Source: Sporosarcina beigongshangi
GTDB lineage: Bacteria > Actinomycetota > Actinomycetes > Actinomycetales > Micrococcaceae
Length of the DNA: 64,000 bases
Direction: 5' to 3'
Assembly: GCF_016820535.1 (NCBI RefSeq)
Contig: NZ_JADHDY010000002.1
Coordinates: 186,001 to 250,000 of the forward strand
Below the pieces are notes generated by a model. The model saw nothing but the letters and a program-made list of their open reading frames with translations, ran no database searches and was not told the origin of the DNA. How positions within the stretch are numbered: position 1 is the first letter of the stretch; each line of letters begins with the position of its first letter. A program made the position numbers and the translations under genes. This document shows, piece after piece, positions 25,688 through 32,862 of this stretch.

Positions 25688-26347
25688 ATGAACGCATCAG
25701 AGCTTTCCGCAGCCCAAGCCGCAAGGACCAGTATCATCACCGGCTGGTTTCGAAACCCAGACGCCTGGACCGCACTAGACAAAGAAGTCCTACCCAACTT
25801 CCAGACACCAAGAATTTGGACAGGCGCATGCGGATCAGGCGAGGAAGCCTACACCGCAGCGATATTCGCTGCGGCACATGGTGGGCGAATCCTTGCCACT
25901 GACATCAACCCCACGATGATCGCCCTTGCTATCGCTGCAAAGTACCAATCCAAGGACGTCATGATCGACGCTATCAGTGCAAGAATTGCGGCACCCTCCC
26001 TAGCGCAAGCTTTCCTCTTCGACGCTAAAACCGGTGAGGCCAAGCCCAGACAGGAAATCCGGGACCTCGTGAAGTTTGGTGTGCTCGACCTCAATTTCGA
26101 TGCCCCTCCCGAATGCGATATTGCCATCCTTGCAAACGTCTGGAGGCACCTCGACCCGGACGCCGCCGCCCACTTGCTGGGCCAGCTACAGAGACGACTG
26201 GGGCAACAGGGCCGACTCGTCATTGGCGGATCCGACGTCTACCCGACACCAGAGCTGGCAGCCCAAGCGATACCGGGGAAGTTCCTGGCACTGCTGTCCG
26301 AACATTTCGCCGAAGCGGAACACGACCTCATTTGGCGGCCGCTATGA
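25688..26347 (+). CDS. CheR-like SAM-dependent methyltransferase 1
   Basis: This 219-residue protein's SAM site is WTGACGSGEEAYTAA (44-58), the counterpart of the CheR CSSGEE motif. Next come ILATDINPTMIALA (68-81) and ILANVWRHLDPDAA (147-160), where CheR has CRNVLIYF. The N-terminal helical domain of true CheR is mostly missing and no chemotaxis genes are near, so a chemoreceptor substrate is unlikely. The strong ribosome site AGGAGG is at 25675-25680. Its stop overlaps the next start (ATGA). The substrate is unknown. Base composition looks more AT-rich than the chromosomal genes. Confidence 0.75.
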   Translation: MNASELSAAQAARTSIITGWFRNPDAWTALDKEVLPNFQTPRIWTGACGSGEEAYTAAIFAAAHGGRILATDINPTMIALAIAAKYQSKDVMIDAISARIAAPSLAQAFLFDAKTGEAKPRQEIRDLVKFGVLDLNFDAPPECDIAILANVWRHLDPDAAAHLLGQLQRRLGQQGRLVIGGSDVYPTPELAAQAIPGKFLALLSEHFAEAEHDLIWRPL

Positions 26348-27039
26348 AGGACGACATCATGGCATCCGGTGAATGGGTGTTCGACGACCAGGTAGCCGAC
26401 CGCTTCGAAGACATGCTGTCCCGAAGCATCCCAGACCTGCCACAACTGCGACGGATCATTTCGGACGTCGCCCAGGCACTCGTACCGTTCGGCGGTGTCG
26501 TGGTCGACCACGGCTGCAGCCTTGGCCAAACACTCGATTCGCTGGCAGGCTTCGGCCGGGAACTGTACGGCTTCGACAAGTCCACGGCCATGGTTGACAG
26601 GGCCAAGACACAAATGGCCGGCCGAGCCCGGATCGCTCATCTGGATCTCGTCACCGGCAAGCCCGAGCATCCGCCGGCAGACCTCACATCTTTTGTTTTC
26701 ACTCTCCAGTTCATCGCTGAACAAGAGCGCGTCGGGATCCTGGCAAGGGCTCTGGCTGCGTCGAAGCCAGGCAGCCTCCTCATCGTCGCGGAGAAGGTCA
26801 CCACAGCCTCCCAGGAGCTCGCGCCGGTCCTCACCGGCGTCTATCACGAGCGGAAGCACCAAGCTGGTTACACCTGGCCGCAAATCGAAGCCAAGGCAGC
26901 GTCTCTGGCTGGCGTTCTACGCCCCCTGACTGCCAGGGAAAACGAGGAGGCGATTGAGGCGGCTGGCTGGTCCAAGCCGGAATGCATCTGGCGATCGCTC
27001 AACTTTGCAGCCTGGGCAGCTGTAGCGCCTGCGCGCTAA
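26344..27039 (+). CDS. CmoA-like SAM-binding protein
   Basis: This 231-residue protein resembles CmoA (carboxy-SAM synthase for wobble-uridine modification). Matches are WVFDDQVADRFEDMLSRSIP (11-30), VVVDHGCSLG (52-61), FTLQF (119-123), GSLLIVAEKV (143-152), YHERKHQAGY (167-176) and SLNFAAWAAV at the end. In alignment with E. coli CmoA as I recall it, the carboxylate-binding Arg199 falls on Ala185 and Tyr39 is also not kept. It may therefore use ordinary SAM. No cmoB partner is present. The start overlaps the upstream CheR-like stop, so the two are co-translated. Confidence 0.72.
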   Translation: MKDDIMASGEWVFDDQVADRFEDMLSRSIPDLPQLRRIISDVAQALVPFGGVVVDHGCSLGQTLDSLAGFGRELYGFDKSTAMVDRAKTQMAGRARIAHLDLVTGKPEHPPADLTSFVFTLQFIAEQERVGILARALAASKPGSLLIVAEKVTTASQELAPVLTGVYHERKHQAGYTWPQIEAKAASLAGVLRPLTARENEEAIEAAGWSKPECIWRSLNFAAWAAVAPAR

Positions 27040-27119
27040 GTGCTCACGCTGTGCTCACCAGCTAATTTACCCCCGGAAAATCAACGACTCTGGGGGAGCG
27101 AGTTGATACTAAATCAACT
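27040..27119. promoter_or_regulatory. Promoter/operator region before CheR-like gene 2
   Basis: GTGCTCAC occurs twice (27040-27047, 27051-27058). CCCCGGAAAATCAACG follows at 27071-27086, with a 7-bp inverted repeat AGTTGAT/ATCAACT (27101-27107, 27113-27119). The first two motifs resemble those at 24339-24387. Confidence 0.45.
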
Positions 27120-27155
27120 AACAAGACGCCATACCCCACACAAACTTAGGAAGTC

Positions 27156-27794
27156 ATGAAGAGCAATCTGGAACGTTACATGGCCGCAGCAATTGCGGCT
27201 GGACCGCCATGGGTATGGTCCACAGGAATGACCGATTGGGGACGGGACCCGGAACTTTGGCCCGGCTTCCTCCAACAGATCAAACCGACAGCCCGGATAT
27301 GGTGCGCTGGCACCGCCACGGGTGAGGAAATAGTTACTCTCGCGGCACGGACACCATCGTCTGTGACAATCCACGCAACCGATATACGCCCCGACGCCCT
27401 GGCTCGATGCCAAACGGGCAGATACCCCGCGGAAATGGTCATGGTTGCGCTAGATAGGGGCGACCTGACAGCGGGTGATGTGAGCCGTATGTTTGAGCCT
27501 GCCGAACCAGGGGCTCAGTGGTGGGAGACAACCGAGGAAATACGCTCGAGGGTCACTTGGCAGCTCCATGATCTAATGACAGATCCATTACCCACGGCCG
27601 ACATCGTATTTTGTCGCAATGTGTTGCACATGATCCCCACTGACCAACGTGCGGGCGTTGTAGAATCCCTGGGCAGCCTAGACGTGCCAATAGTTATTGG
27701 AAAGTCCGACGCTGTGCACATGAACCGGTACTGGTCCGCTAAGTTCGACGTGCCCGTATCCTTGGTTCTTGACGCAGCTCGTGAGGATCGCTGA
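27156..27794 (+). CDS. CheR-like SAM-dependent methyltransferase 2
   Basis: This 212-residue protein has a clear CheR-type core: IWCAGTATGEEIVTLA (48-63), HATDIRPDALARCQTGRYP (73-91) and DIVFCRNVLHMIP (149-161). The N-terminal four-helix domain of chemotaxis CheR is reduced to about 45 residues (ERYMAAAIAAGPPWVWSTGM). It is closer to true CheR than the 25688 gene. It has its own promoter region. A recombinase gene starts one base after its stop. Base composition is AT-richer than neighbours, suggesting separate acquisition. Confidence 0.75.
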   Translation: MKSNLERYMAAAIAAGPPWVWSTGMTDWGRDPELWPGFLQQIKPTARIWCAGTATGEEIVTLAARTPSSVTIHATDIRPDALARCQTGRYPAEMVMVALDRGDLTAGDVSRMFEPAEPGAQWWETTEEIRSRVTWQLHDLMTDPLPTADIVFCRNVLHMIPTDQRAGVVESLGSLDVPIVIGKSDAVHMNRYWSAKFDVPVSLVLDAAREDR

Positions 27795-27795
27795 G

Positions 27796-28920
27796 ATGGC
27801 ACGCGTCAACGACCTCTGGCACAACAAAGACCGCACCCGCTCCAAGGCATACGGCACAGGCTCACGCTGGCAAGCATGCTGGACAGCCAACGGCAAAGAA
27901 CGCCGCAAGTCCTACACGACCAAGGCAGCAGCCGAGGACCACCTCGTCGCCGTCGGCCACAGCCAACGCACCGGCGGATACATCGACCCCACCGCAGGCC
28001 GCGTGTTCATCCGCGACATCCTCTCCGACTGGGAGAACACCCTCGTCCACCTCTCGCCCTCCACTCGCGCCGCCGTCCAGTCCGACCTGCGAGCCAGCAT
28101 CGAGCCCTACTGGGGCGAACGCATCCTCGCCGACGTACGCCGCGCCGACGTCCAACAATGGGTCACCAGCATGGACAAGGCCCCCCGCACCGTCCAGACC
28201 ATCCACGGCCGCCTCCACTCATTCCTGACCTGGTGCGTCGACGAAGGCAGGATCGCCACCAACCCGGCAGCCCGCGTCAATCTTCCGCAGGGCCGCCGGC
28301 GGGAACACCGCTTCCTTGCCCCGGCCCAGATCTACGCGCTCGCCGACGCCATCGATGAGCGCTACCGCGACCTGGTCCTCCTGCTGGCCTCAACTGGCCT
28401 GCGCATCGGCGAGGCTGCCGAGCTGCGCGTGAAGGACCTGAATCTCGAACGGGGCCGCCTCACGGTCAACCGTGCCGTCGTGTTCGTCCGCGGCAACGCC
28501 ATGATCGGCCCGCCCAAGAGCGGCAAGGCGCGCAGCGTGCCCGTCACCCCGTCGATCGCCCAGGCGCTCGCAGCCAGGGCCGAGGCATTGGGCCCTGACG
28601 ATCTGCTGTTCACGACGCCGCGCGGCCGGCAGCTGCGCGCCAGCAACTTCAAGCGCCGCTACTTCAACGACGCCGTGACCTGGGCCAACCAAGAAGGGGC
28701 CGACATCCCAGCCGACCTCTGGGTGCACGACCTACGCCACACAGCAGCCTCTCTCGCCGTCGCATCCGGCGCCAGCGTCAAGAGCATCCAACGCATGCTC
28801 GGACACGCCACAGCGGCCATCACGCTCGACGTCTATGCGGGATTGTTTGACCAGGAGCTCGACGACGTCGCCGACCGGATGGAAGCACTGATCAACGCCG
28901 GTAAGCCAAACGTGACGTAG
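27796..28920 (+). CDS. Tyrosine recombinase, element integrase 2
   Basis: This 374-residue integrase has an N-terminal arm-type domain (SRWQACWTANGKERRKSYTT), a core-binding domain (VFIRDILSDWENTLVHLSPS) and a catalytic domain. The catalytic residues are R in TGLRIGEAAELRVKD, H-x2-R in VHDLRHTAAS, H in MLGHATAAI and Y in TLDVYAGLF, all intact. It differs clearly from integrase 1. It is not next to either detected attachment copy. The excisionase-like gene at 29394-29606 may be its partner. Confidence 0.92.
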   Translation: MARVNDLWHNKDRTRSKAYGTGSRWQACWTANGKERRKSYTTKAAAEDHLVAVGHSQRTGGYIDPTAGRVFIRDILSDWENTLVHLSPSTRAAVQSDLRASIEPYWGERILADVRRADVQQWVTSMDKAPRTVQTIHGRLHSFLTWCVDEGRIATNPAARVNLPQGRRREHRFLAPAQIYALADAIDERYRDLVLLLASTGLRIGEAAELRVKDLNLERGRLTVNRAVVFVRGNAMIGPPKSGKARSVPVTPSIAQALAARAEALGPDDLLFTTPRGRQLRASNFKRRYFNDAVTWANQEGADIPADLWVHDLRHTAASLAVASGASVKSIQRMLGHATAAITLDVYAGLFDQELDDVADRMEALINAGKPNVT

Positions 28921-29003
28921 TTCCGAGGTCAATGTCTGAGCTGGGAGCTAGGATCGTGCCTATCTGGGCAACGGTGTCCAGATAGACATCCATAGGGGGA
29001 AAA

Positions 29004-29345
29004 ATGCGCGCATTGTCAGAGAGCCGGACGCGAGTCGATCTTCTAGCTGACCAACAAGCAGTAGCTGAAATTGCCAAGTTTGCGGCAAAATTCGGGTATC
29101 GCATGAACATGGGCCCGTCGACCAACAACAGCTTCTTGGAAGCGGTACTCACGCGAACCGGAGAAACGTTCCTGCGAGACGACCTTGCGCAGTTGGTCTA
29201 CCTCACAGCAATGACGGACAACAAGTCCGTAGATGACGTTCTTGCCGGCATTAGCGACAAGCTCAAGAATCACCATCACATCGAGCTGGACGTGCCGCCG
29301 GCAGATCAAGCAGGCCTTGGGGAACTTCACCCAGAAGGGCACTAG
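29004..29345 (+). CDS. Hypothetical small protein
   Basis: This is a 113-residue helical protein (LADQQAVAEIAKFAAKFGYR, LRDDLAQLVYLTAMTDNKSV) with a polar C-terminus. The ribosome site AGGGGGA precedes the ATG. It is not recognised. It lies alone between integrase 2 and a strong bidirectional terminator, with AT-richer codons than chromosomal genes. Confidence 0.6.
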   Translation: MRALSESRTRVDLLADQQAVAEIAKFAAKFGYRMNMGPSTNNSFLEAVLTRTGETFLRDDLAQLVYLTAMTDNKSVDDVLAGISDKLKNHHHIELDVPPADQAGLGELHPEGH

Positions 29346-29358
29346 AACGTCCTCACTT

Positions 29359-29392
29359 GAGAGCCGCCCTGCATCATTGCAGGGCGGCTCTC
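29359..29392. terminator. Bidirectional terminator
   Basis: A 15-bp perfect stem (GAGAGCCGCCCTGCA / TGCAGGGCGGCTCTC) with a TCAT loop separates the convergent 29004 and 29394 genes. Confidence 0.85.
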
Positions 29393-29393
29393 T

Positions 29394-29606
29394 CTATGCG
29401 TGTGGCTGCCGTTTGCGGTAGTCGGCGACATCGGTGGCGGGGATACGCCACGGACTGTTCCTAGCCCCTGTACCGGCCTTGTACGCGTTCGGGAAGAACC
29501 GGCCGCGGCGAACCAGGTCGGCAACCGTGTCGACGCTTTGGTTCGTCAGCTCCGCCACCTGGGCAATGGTCAGGTCAGGCTCACCATGATTCTTCATGAC
29601 GGCCAT
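29394..29606 (-). CDS. Second excisionase-like helix-turn-helix protein
   Basis: This 70-residue protein (LTIAQVAELTNQSVDTVADL, VRRGRFFPNAYKAGTGARNS, WRIPATDVADYRKRQ) has the MerR-like winged helix with the WRIP wing typical of phage excisionases and AlpA-like proteins. It is distinct from xis at 20516. It sits in the right part of the element and could serve integrase 2. Confidence 0.78.
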   Translation of the reverse strand: MAVMKNHGEPDLTIAQVAELTNQSVDTVADLVRRGRFFPNAYKAGTGARNSPWRIPATDVADYRKRQPHA

Positions 29607-29658
29607 CCTCGCACAGCGTCAGGGGCGAGGGCCCGACGATGCGGGCGCTATGACGACG

Positions 29659-29701
29659 AATGGCGTGTCTCATTCCTTGATTGGGAATGAGACACGCCAT
29701 T
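29659..29701. terminator. 18-bp perfect hairpin
   Basis: The arms 29659-29676 and 29684-29701 (AATGGCGTGTCTCATTCC and its complement) have a 7-base loop. It lies 13 bases past the stop of the minus-strand gene at 29715. On the plus strand it is followed by TTTT-like sequence. Confidence 0.75.
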
Positions 29702-29714
29702 TTCATTGACCAAG

Positions 29715-29897
29715 CTAAGCGGGCCCGCCGCCAGTCCACTCCAGCAGATGACCTGATGGACAGTATGCGCGACCAACAGGATTCCATTCGTCTGGGCCTG
29801 CTGCAGCTTCAGTCTTTCCGAAAACCCAGCGTTCCTTCAAGGTCCTGCCGCACTTCGGGCATTCGTACTTCGAATCACGAATCTCCCGCTTAGCCAT
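29715..29897 (-). CDS. Tiny zinc-ribbon-like protein
   Basis: This 60-residue protein has one good Cys pair (KYECPKCGRTLKERW) and a later Cys (GRAYCPSGHLLEW) that could complete a zinc site with His. The start overlaps the end of the upstream 56-residue gene by eight bases, supporting an operon. Its function is unknown. Confidence 0.6.
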   Translation of the reverse strand: MAKREIRDSKYECPKCGRTLKERWVFGKTEAAAGPDEWNPVGRAYCPSGHLLEWTGGGPA

Positions 29898-30060
29898 TAT
29901 TGACGGTCACCGTGCTTGTGATCCGACCCGTCAACAGTGCATAGGACTCTGCATAGTCGCGAGTAATCGAAGATCCTTCATCCTCCAGGATCTTGTTCAA
30001 CAGGAACAACGCTGCCTTCCGGTGCGCCACGGTCAAGCTCTTTTCTTCGCCTTCGGCCAT
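29890..30060 (-). CDS. Tiny helical protein at the right end of the element
   Basis: This 56-residue protein runs MAEGEEKSLTVAHRKAALFL, then LNKILEDEGSSITRDYAESY, then ALLTGRITSTVTVNNG. ATG 30060 is preceded by AAGGGGG at good spacing. It overlaps the zinc-ribbon-like gene, so both are likely read from a promoter near 30070-30200. No family is recognised. Confidence 0.55.
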   Translation of the reverse strand: MAEGEEKSLTVAHRKAALFLLNKILEDEGSSITRDYAESYALLTGRITSTVTVNNG

Positions 30061-30217
30061 GATGGCCCCCTTTCATATGCCGGCGGTCTGGTGCTGCCGG
30101 TCTATCGCTGACCATACTTGGAGGCACTGACTTTTTGAGGTCAGGGGACTGACCAAAGTGCTGGGCCGGTATCGAAAGCGGCAACGGGACCGAAAACGGA
30201 AATAGGCACTGTTTGAC

Positions 30218-30295
30218 CCTGTGGTGTGATCACCATGTGTGAACACACCACAGGAAACGGGAGGAAACCAACTGGTCTCACTCCCGTTCCTGTGG
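30218..30295. repeat. Overlapping inverted repeats near the right attachment site
   Basis: CCTGTGGTGTG (30218-30228) pairs with CACACCACAGG (30244-30254). CCACAGGAAACGGGAG (30248-30263) pairs with CTCCCGTTCCTGTGG (30281-30295), one base bulged. CCTGTGG recurs three times in all. They probably are integrase or excisionase arm sites or operators. No gene is seen in 30061-30361. Confidence 0.6.
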
Positions 30296-30361
30296 CTCAT
30301 TCCCCGCTAGTTCCCGTCACTTTTGGCACGGGGGGAACCAGTGGGAAACGGTGGCAAGATC

Positions 30362-30413
30362 ACTGTAAATCAGCTGGCAACGCCTTCACTGGTTCGAATC
30401 CAGTATCTGCCAC
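30362..30413. repeat. Right attachment copy (tRNA-Tyr 3' fragment)
   Basis: This is an exact 52-bp duplicate of 18485-18536. The 5' half of the tRNA is absent, so this is not a second functional tRNA. Confidence 0.92.
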
Positions 30414-30418
30414 CAACC

Positions 30419-30454
30419 GGAGACCCGGATCCACGATTGTGGGTCCGGGTCTCC
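30419..30454 (+). terminator. Original host terminator of tRNA-Tyr
   Basis: A 16-bp stem (GGAGACCCGGATCCAC with GTGGGTCCGGGTCTCC, one G-U) and GATT loop start six bases after the attachment copy. They mark where chromosomal sequence resumes. Confidence 0.8.
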
Positions 30455-30531
30455 TTGGTTGTGCACCCAAGACCGTGACCGCCTGCAGGCCCGGGCGAGC
30501 CATGCGCCCCGGGGCGAACTACAGTTAAGCC

Positions 30532-31194
30532 ATGGAATATGTGGTGCCGCTGGTTATTGTGCTGGTCATTGTTGTGGTTGTTGTCGTGGGGTCCCGCCTC
30601 CTGGGGCGCCGCACACCGCCCGCAGCGGCGACGGATCCGACGTCGAACATGGCACCAGGCAAGCGGCAGGCGCGCGCCAGCCGGAGCATCACCCGCGAGG
30701 CCGCGCAGGAGGCCAGCGCCCGGCTCACCCCGGAAACCCACCAGCGTGTGTATTCCTACATCGCCCAGCGCCAGGTCATGAACGCTGTGAGGGAATACCG
30801 CAAGGCCACCCACCTGGGCCTCGGCGACGCCGCAGCGGCCGTCGCCGCCCTCGCCGAGTTCCCCCAGCCCGCGCCCGAGCCCGCGCCCGAGCCCGCGCTC
30901 CCGCAGCCTGTCATCCCACCCGCCGATGCGCCGCTGACGGTGGAGGACATCATGAACGCCGCGCCCGCGCCCAAGCCAGCCCCCAGCGCCTACCGATACC
31001 GGGCCATCGTTTCCCAGGGCGATGAGGTCCGGGAAGTGGCGAGCACGCGCCTCAACGCAGAAATCTACGGCCGGATCCGGCAGCTCGCGCTCTCCGGCAA
31101 TTACGACGGCGCAGCCCGGCTCCTGCTCGACCATGCCGACATTGGGGTCGCCGAGGCGCAGGAGTTTGTGACCATGATTGGTCCGGAAGACTAG
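30532..31194 (+). CDS. Membrane-anchored protein with L7/L12-like segment
   Basis: This is a 220-residue protein. An N-terminal membrane helix (VVPLVIVLVIVVVVVVGSRL) is followed by a helical domain. The segment VMNAVREYRKATHLGLGDAA resembles the ribosomal L7/L12 C-terminal fold. A Pro-rich linker (QPAPEPAPEPALPQP) leads to a second helical domain (YGRIRQLALSGNYDGAARLL). The function is unknown. It is the first chromosomal gene right of the element. Confidence 0.7.
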   Translation: MEYVVPLVIVLVIVVVVVVGSRLLGRRTPPAAATDPTSNMAPGKRQARASRSITREAAQEASARLTPETHQRVYSYIAQRQVMNAVREYRKATHLGLGDAAAAVAALAEFPQPAPEPAPEPALPQPVIPPADAPLTVEDIMNAAPAPKPAPSAYRYRAIVSQGDEVREVASTRLNAEIYGRIRQLALSGNYDGAARLLLDHADIGVAEAQEFVTMIGPED

Positions 31195-31302
31195 CCGCCC
31201 CCGGGCAGCACGTGGCAAAACCGCCCCGACGCCGGTACTCTTGGGGATTTACAACTAAGTTCCGCCGCGCCCGCCTGGCGGCTGTCACTCTTTGGGGAGA
31301 GC

Positions 31303-32253
31303 ATGCACACGTCCACGAGCTACGCTGCACCGCAGCTGCGTCGAATCCTTCTGGCCGCCCTGGCGTCGCTGGCGCTCATGCTGCCCATGCTTCTGGTGCC
31401 CGCCCCTGCCCAGGCGGCAACCACTGTCGCCACCCGCGTCAGCGGCTTTGCGGCCGGTCCGGCAACGGTCACCAAGGGCAAGGCCGTCACCTATTCGGGA
31501 CAGGTGCAGCGTGCGTCCGGCAAGTCCTGGGTGAAGACCGGGGCGGTGTCCGTCCATGTCTACTTTGACCCCGACGGCACGGCGCCAAGGAAGTATGTGC
31601 GGACCATCAAGACCAATGCCACCGGGTATTTCAAGTCCTCCACGGTCTCCACCGTTTCCGGCAAGTGGTCTGTAACGGTGCCGGCGCGGGGCAGCTACAA
31701 GGCATCGACGTCAGCCGCCAAGTACGTCAAGGTTGTTCCCGCCAAGATTGCCACGCGCGTCAGCAGTTTTGCTGCCGGGCCGGCAACGGTGACGAAGGGC
31801 AAGGCTGTCACGTATTCGGGCCAGGCGCAGCGTGCCTCGGGGGCGACGTGGGCGAAGACCGGTGCTGTGACGGTCAACGTGTATTTTGATCCCGACGGCG
31901 CGGCTCCGAAGAAGCTGGTCCGCAGCCTCAAGACGGGGTCCACGGGCTATTTCAAGGCGTCAACCACATCCTCGGTTTCAGGAAAGTGGTCCGCGCACAT
32001 GCCTGCCCAGGGCAACTACCTTGGTTCCTACTCGGCCACGAAGTACGTCAAGGTCGTGGCGGCGCCGAAGCCGACGGTGACCAAGCCGATCAACCTGAAC
32101 ACCTGCCCTTCGTGGGCACCCATCAAGGGCAACGCCTCAAGCATGATCTACCACATGCCGGGCCAGAGCTTCTACACCAGAACCAATCCGGAAGCCTGCT
32201 TTGCCACCGAGAGCGCCGCCGTCAAGGCCGGCTACCGCAAGGCCAAGGTTTGA
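31303..32253 (+). CDS. Secreted protein, two Ig-like repeats and C-terminal sunset-type domain
   Basis: This 316-residue protein has a signal peptide (LLAALASLALMLPMLLVPAP, cleavage near AQA). Two approximately 105-residue tandem repeats, each starting ATRVS and containing FAAGPATVTKGKAVTYSGQ and VYFDPDG, span about 43-148 and 149-253. A C-terminal domain (CPSWAPIKGNASSMIYHMPG, then YTRTNPEACF and AGYRKAKV) resembles the short domain often named sunset and found on secreted nucleases. The repeats are nearly identical, suggesting recent duplication. A cell-surface role is inferred. Confidence 0.78.
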   Translation: MHTSTSYAAPQLRRILLAALASLALMLPMLLVPAPAQAATTVATRVSGFAAGPATVTKGKAVTYSGQVQRASGKSWVKTGAVSVHVYFDPDGTAPRKYVRTIKTNATGYFKSSTVSTVSGKWSVTVPARGSYKASTSAAKYVKVVPAKIATRVSSFAAGPATVTKGKAVTYSGQAQRASGATWAKTGAVTVNVYFDPDGAAPKKLVRSLKTGSTGYFKASTTSSVSGKWSAHMPAQGNYLGSYSATKYVKVVAAPKPTVTKPINLNTCPSWAPIKGNASSMIYHMPGQSFYTRTNPEACFATESAAVKAGYRKAKV

Positions 32254-32286
32254 GCACCGAGGCCTGAACACGGCAATTCGGTGCCG

Positions 32287-32523
32287 CTAGTGCGCGGTGT
32301 CCTCCAGGACAAAGCCGTCCTGGTGGTGGATCAGCTGGCGTCCCATCCCTGAATCCAGTTGGATCCACAGGCACTGGCGGTCATTGGACAGGGTTTCCAC
32401 CCGGCCGGAGAGGCGCCAGCCGCGGTCGTTGATCAGGGCCACCGGCTCGTTCTTGGCCAGTATCGGCCAGACCTGGTGGTTCTCGGGGTTGATGAATGCG
32501 TGGTGGTGGACGGGGCGTGCCAT
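32287..32523 (-). CDS. Small hypothetical protein
   Basis: This 78-residue protein (MARPVHHHAFINPENHQVWP, ILAKNEPVALINDRGWRLSG) is not recognised; it looks like a small beta-barrel. ATG 32523 is chosen because AAGGAGA lies six bases upstream; an in-frame ATG at 32547 also has a possible site. It is convergent with the secreted repeat protein. Confidence 0.6.
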   Translation of the reverse strand: MARPVHHHAFINPENHQVWPILAKNEPVALINDRGWRLSGRVETLSNDRQCLWIQLDSGMGRQLIHHQDGFVLEDTAH

Positions 32524-32794
32524 GGGATCTCCTTCGATGAAAGTCATCGCTGCTTCCTTTTCTACGGTTGCTTGATACGGCAATCATGCGCGCGAGCGGT
32601 TAATTCCCTGTGAACTTCAGGCAGCGAGCTGCCCAAGAACCGGTGAAACTGCGCCGCATTTCCTTTCCCCTTCCCGGTGGCAGCAGTATCTGTTGCCCGT
32701 TTCTTTGCCTGTCTGCAATACCGCAAGGTTCTCTTGCGGCGCTGCAGAGAACGCGTGGTGGCCTGTGCGACGGTCGTTCGGAAGGCCGTGGGGC

Positions 32795-32856
32795 GACCCC
32801 GGAAGGTGACAGAGGGATCTTCGTAAGACCCCGGAAGGTGATAGAGGGATCCTCGT
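32795..32856. repeat. Pair of 30-bp direct repeats
   Basis: GACCCCGGAAGGTGAYAGAG and its following GGATCYTCGT occur at 32795-32824 and 32827-32856 with two differences, two bases apart. They lie upstream of the marR promoter. The rest of 32524-32794 shows no gene. Confidence 0.7.
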
Positions 32857-32862
32857 TGGGGG

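Larger units (their letters stand above)
18485..30413. mobile_element. 11.9-kb integrative element in tRNA-Tyr
   Basis: It is bounded by exact 52-bp copies of the tRNA-Tyr 3' half. It contains a tyrosine integrase next to the left end, an XRE repressor, an excisionase, a RepA-like ATPase with iteron-like repeats, a second XRE protein, three methyltransferase-like proteins, a second integrase and a second excisionase-like protein. No capsid, terminase or conjugation gene is seen. It could be an integrating plasmid-like element or a phage satellite; both are inference. Confidence 0.9.

Noticed and set aside
25688-27794. Chemotaxis locus
   Set aside because: The CheR-like proteins lack the usual N-terminal domain, and no cheA, cheB, cheW or receptor gene is present in the window.
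30362-30413. Second tRNA gene
   Set aside because: Only the 3' half of tRNA-Tyr is present. There is no acceptor 5' strand or D arm, so it is an attachment-site duplicate.
18485-30413. Insertion sequence or transposon
   Set aside because: No transposase, no terminal inverted repeats and no short target duplication. The boundary is a 52-bp tRNA segment typical of tyrosine-integrase elements.
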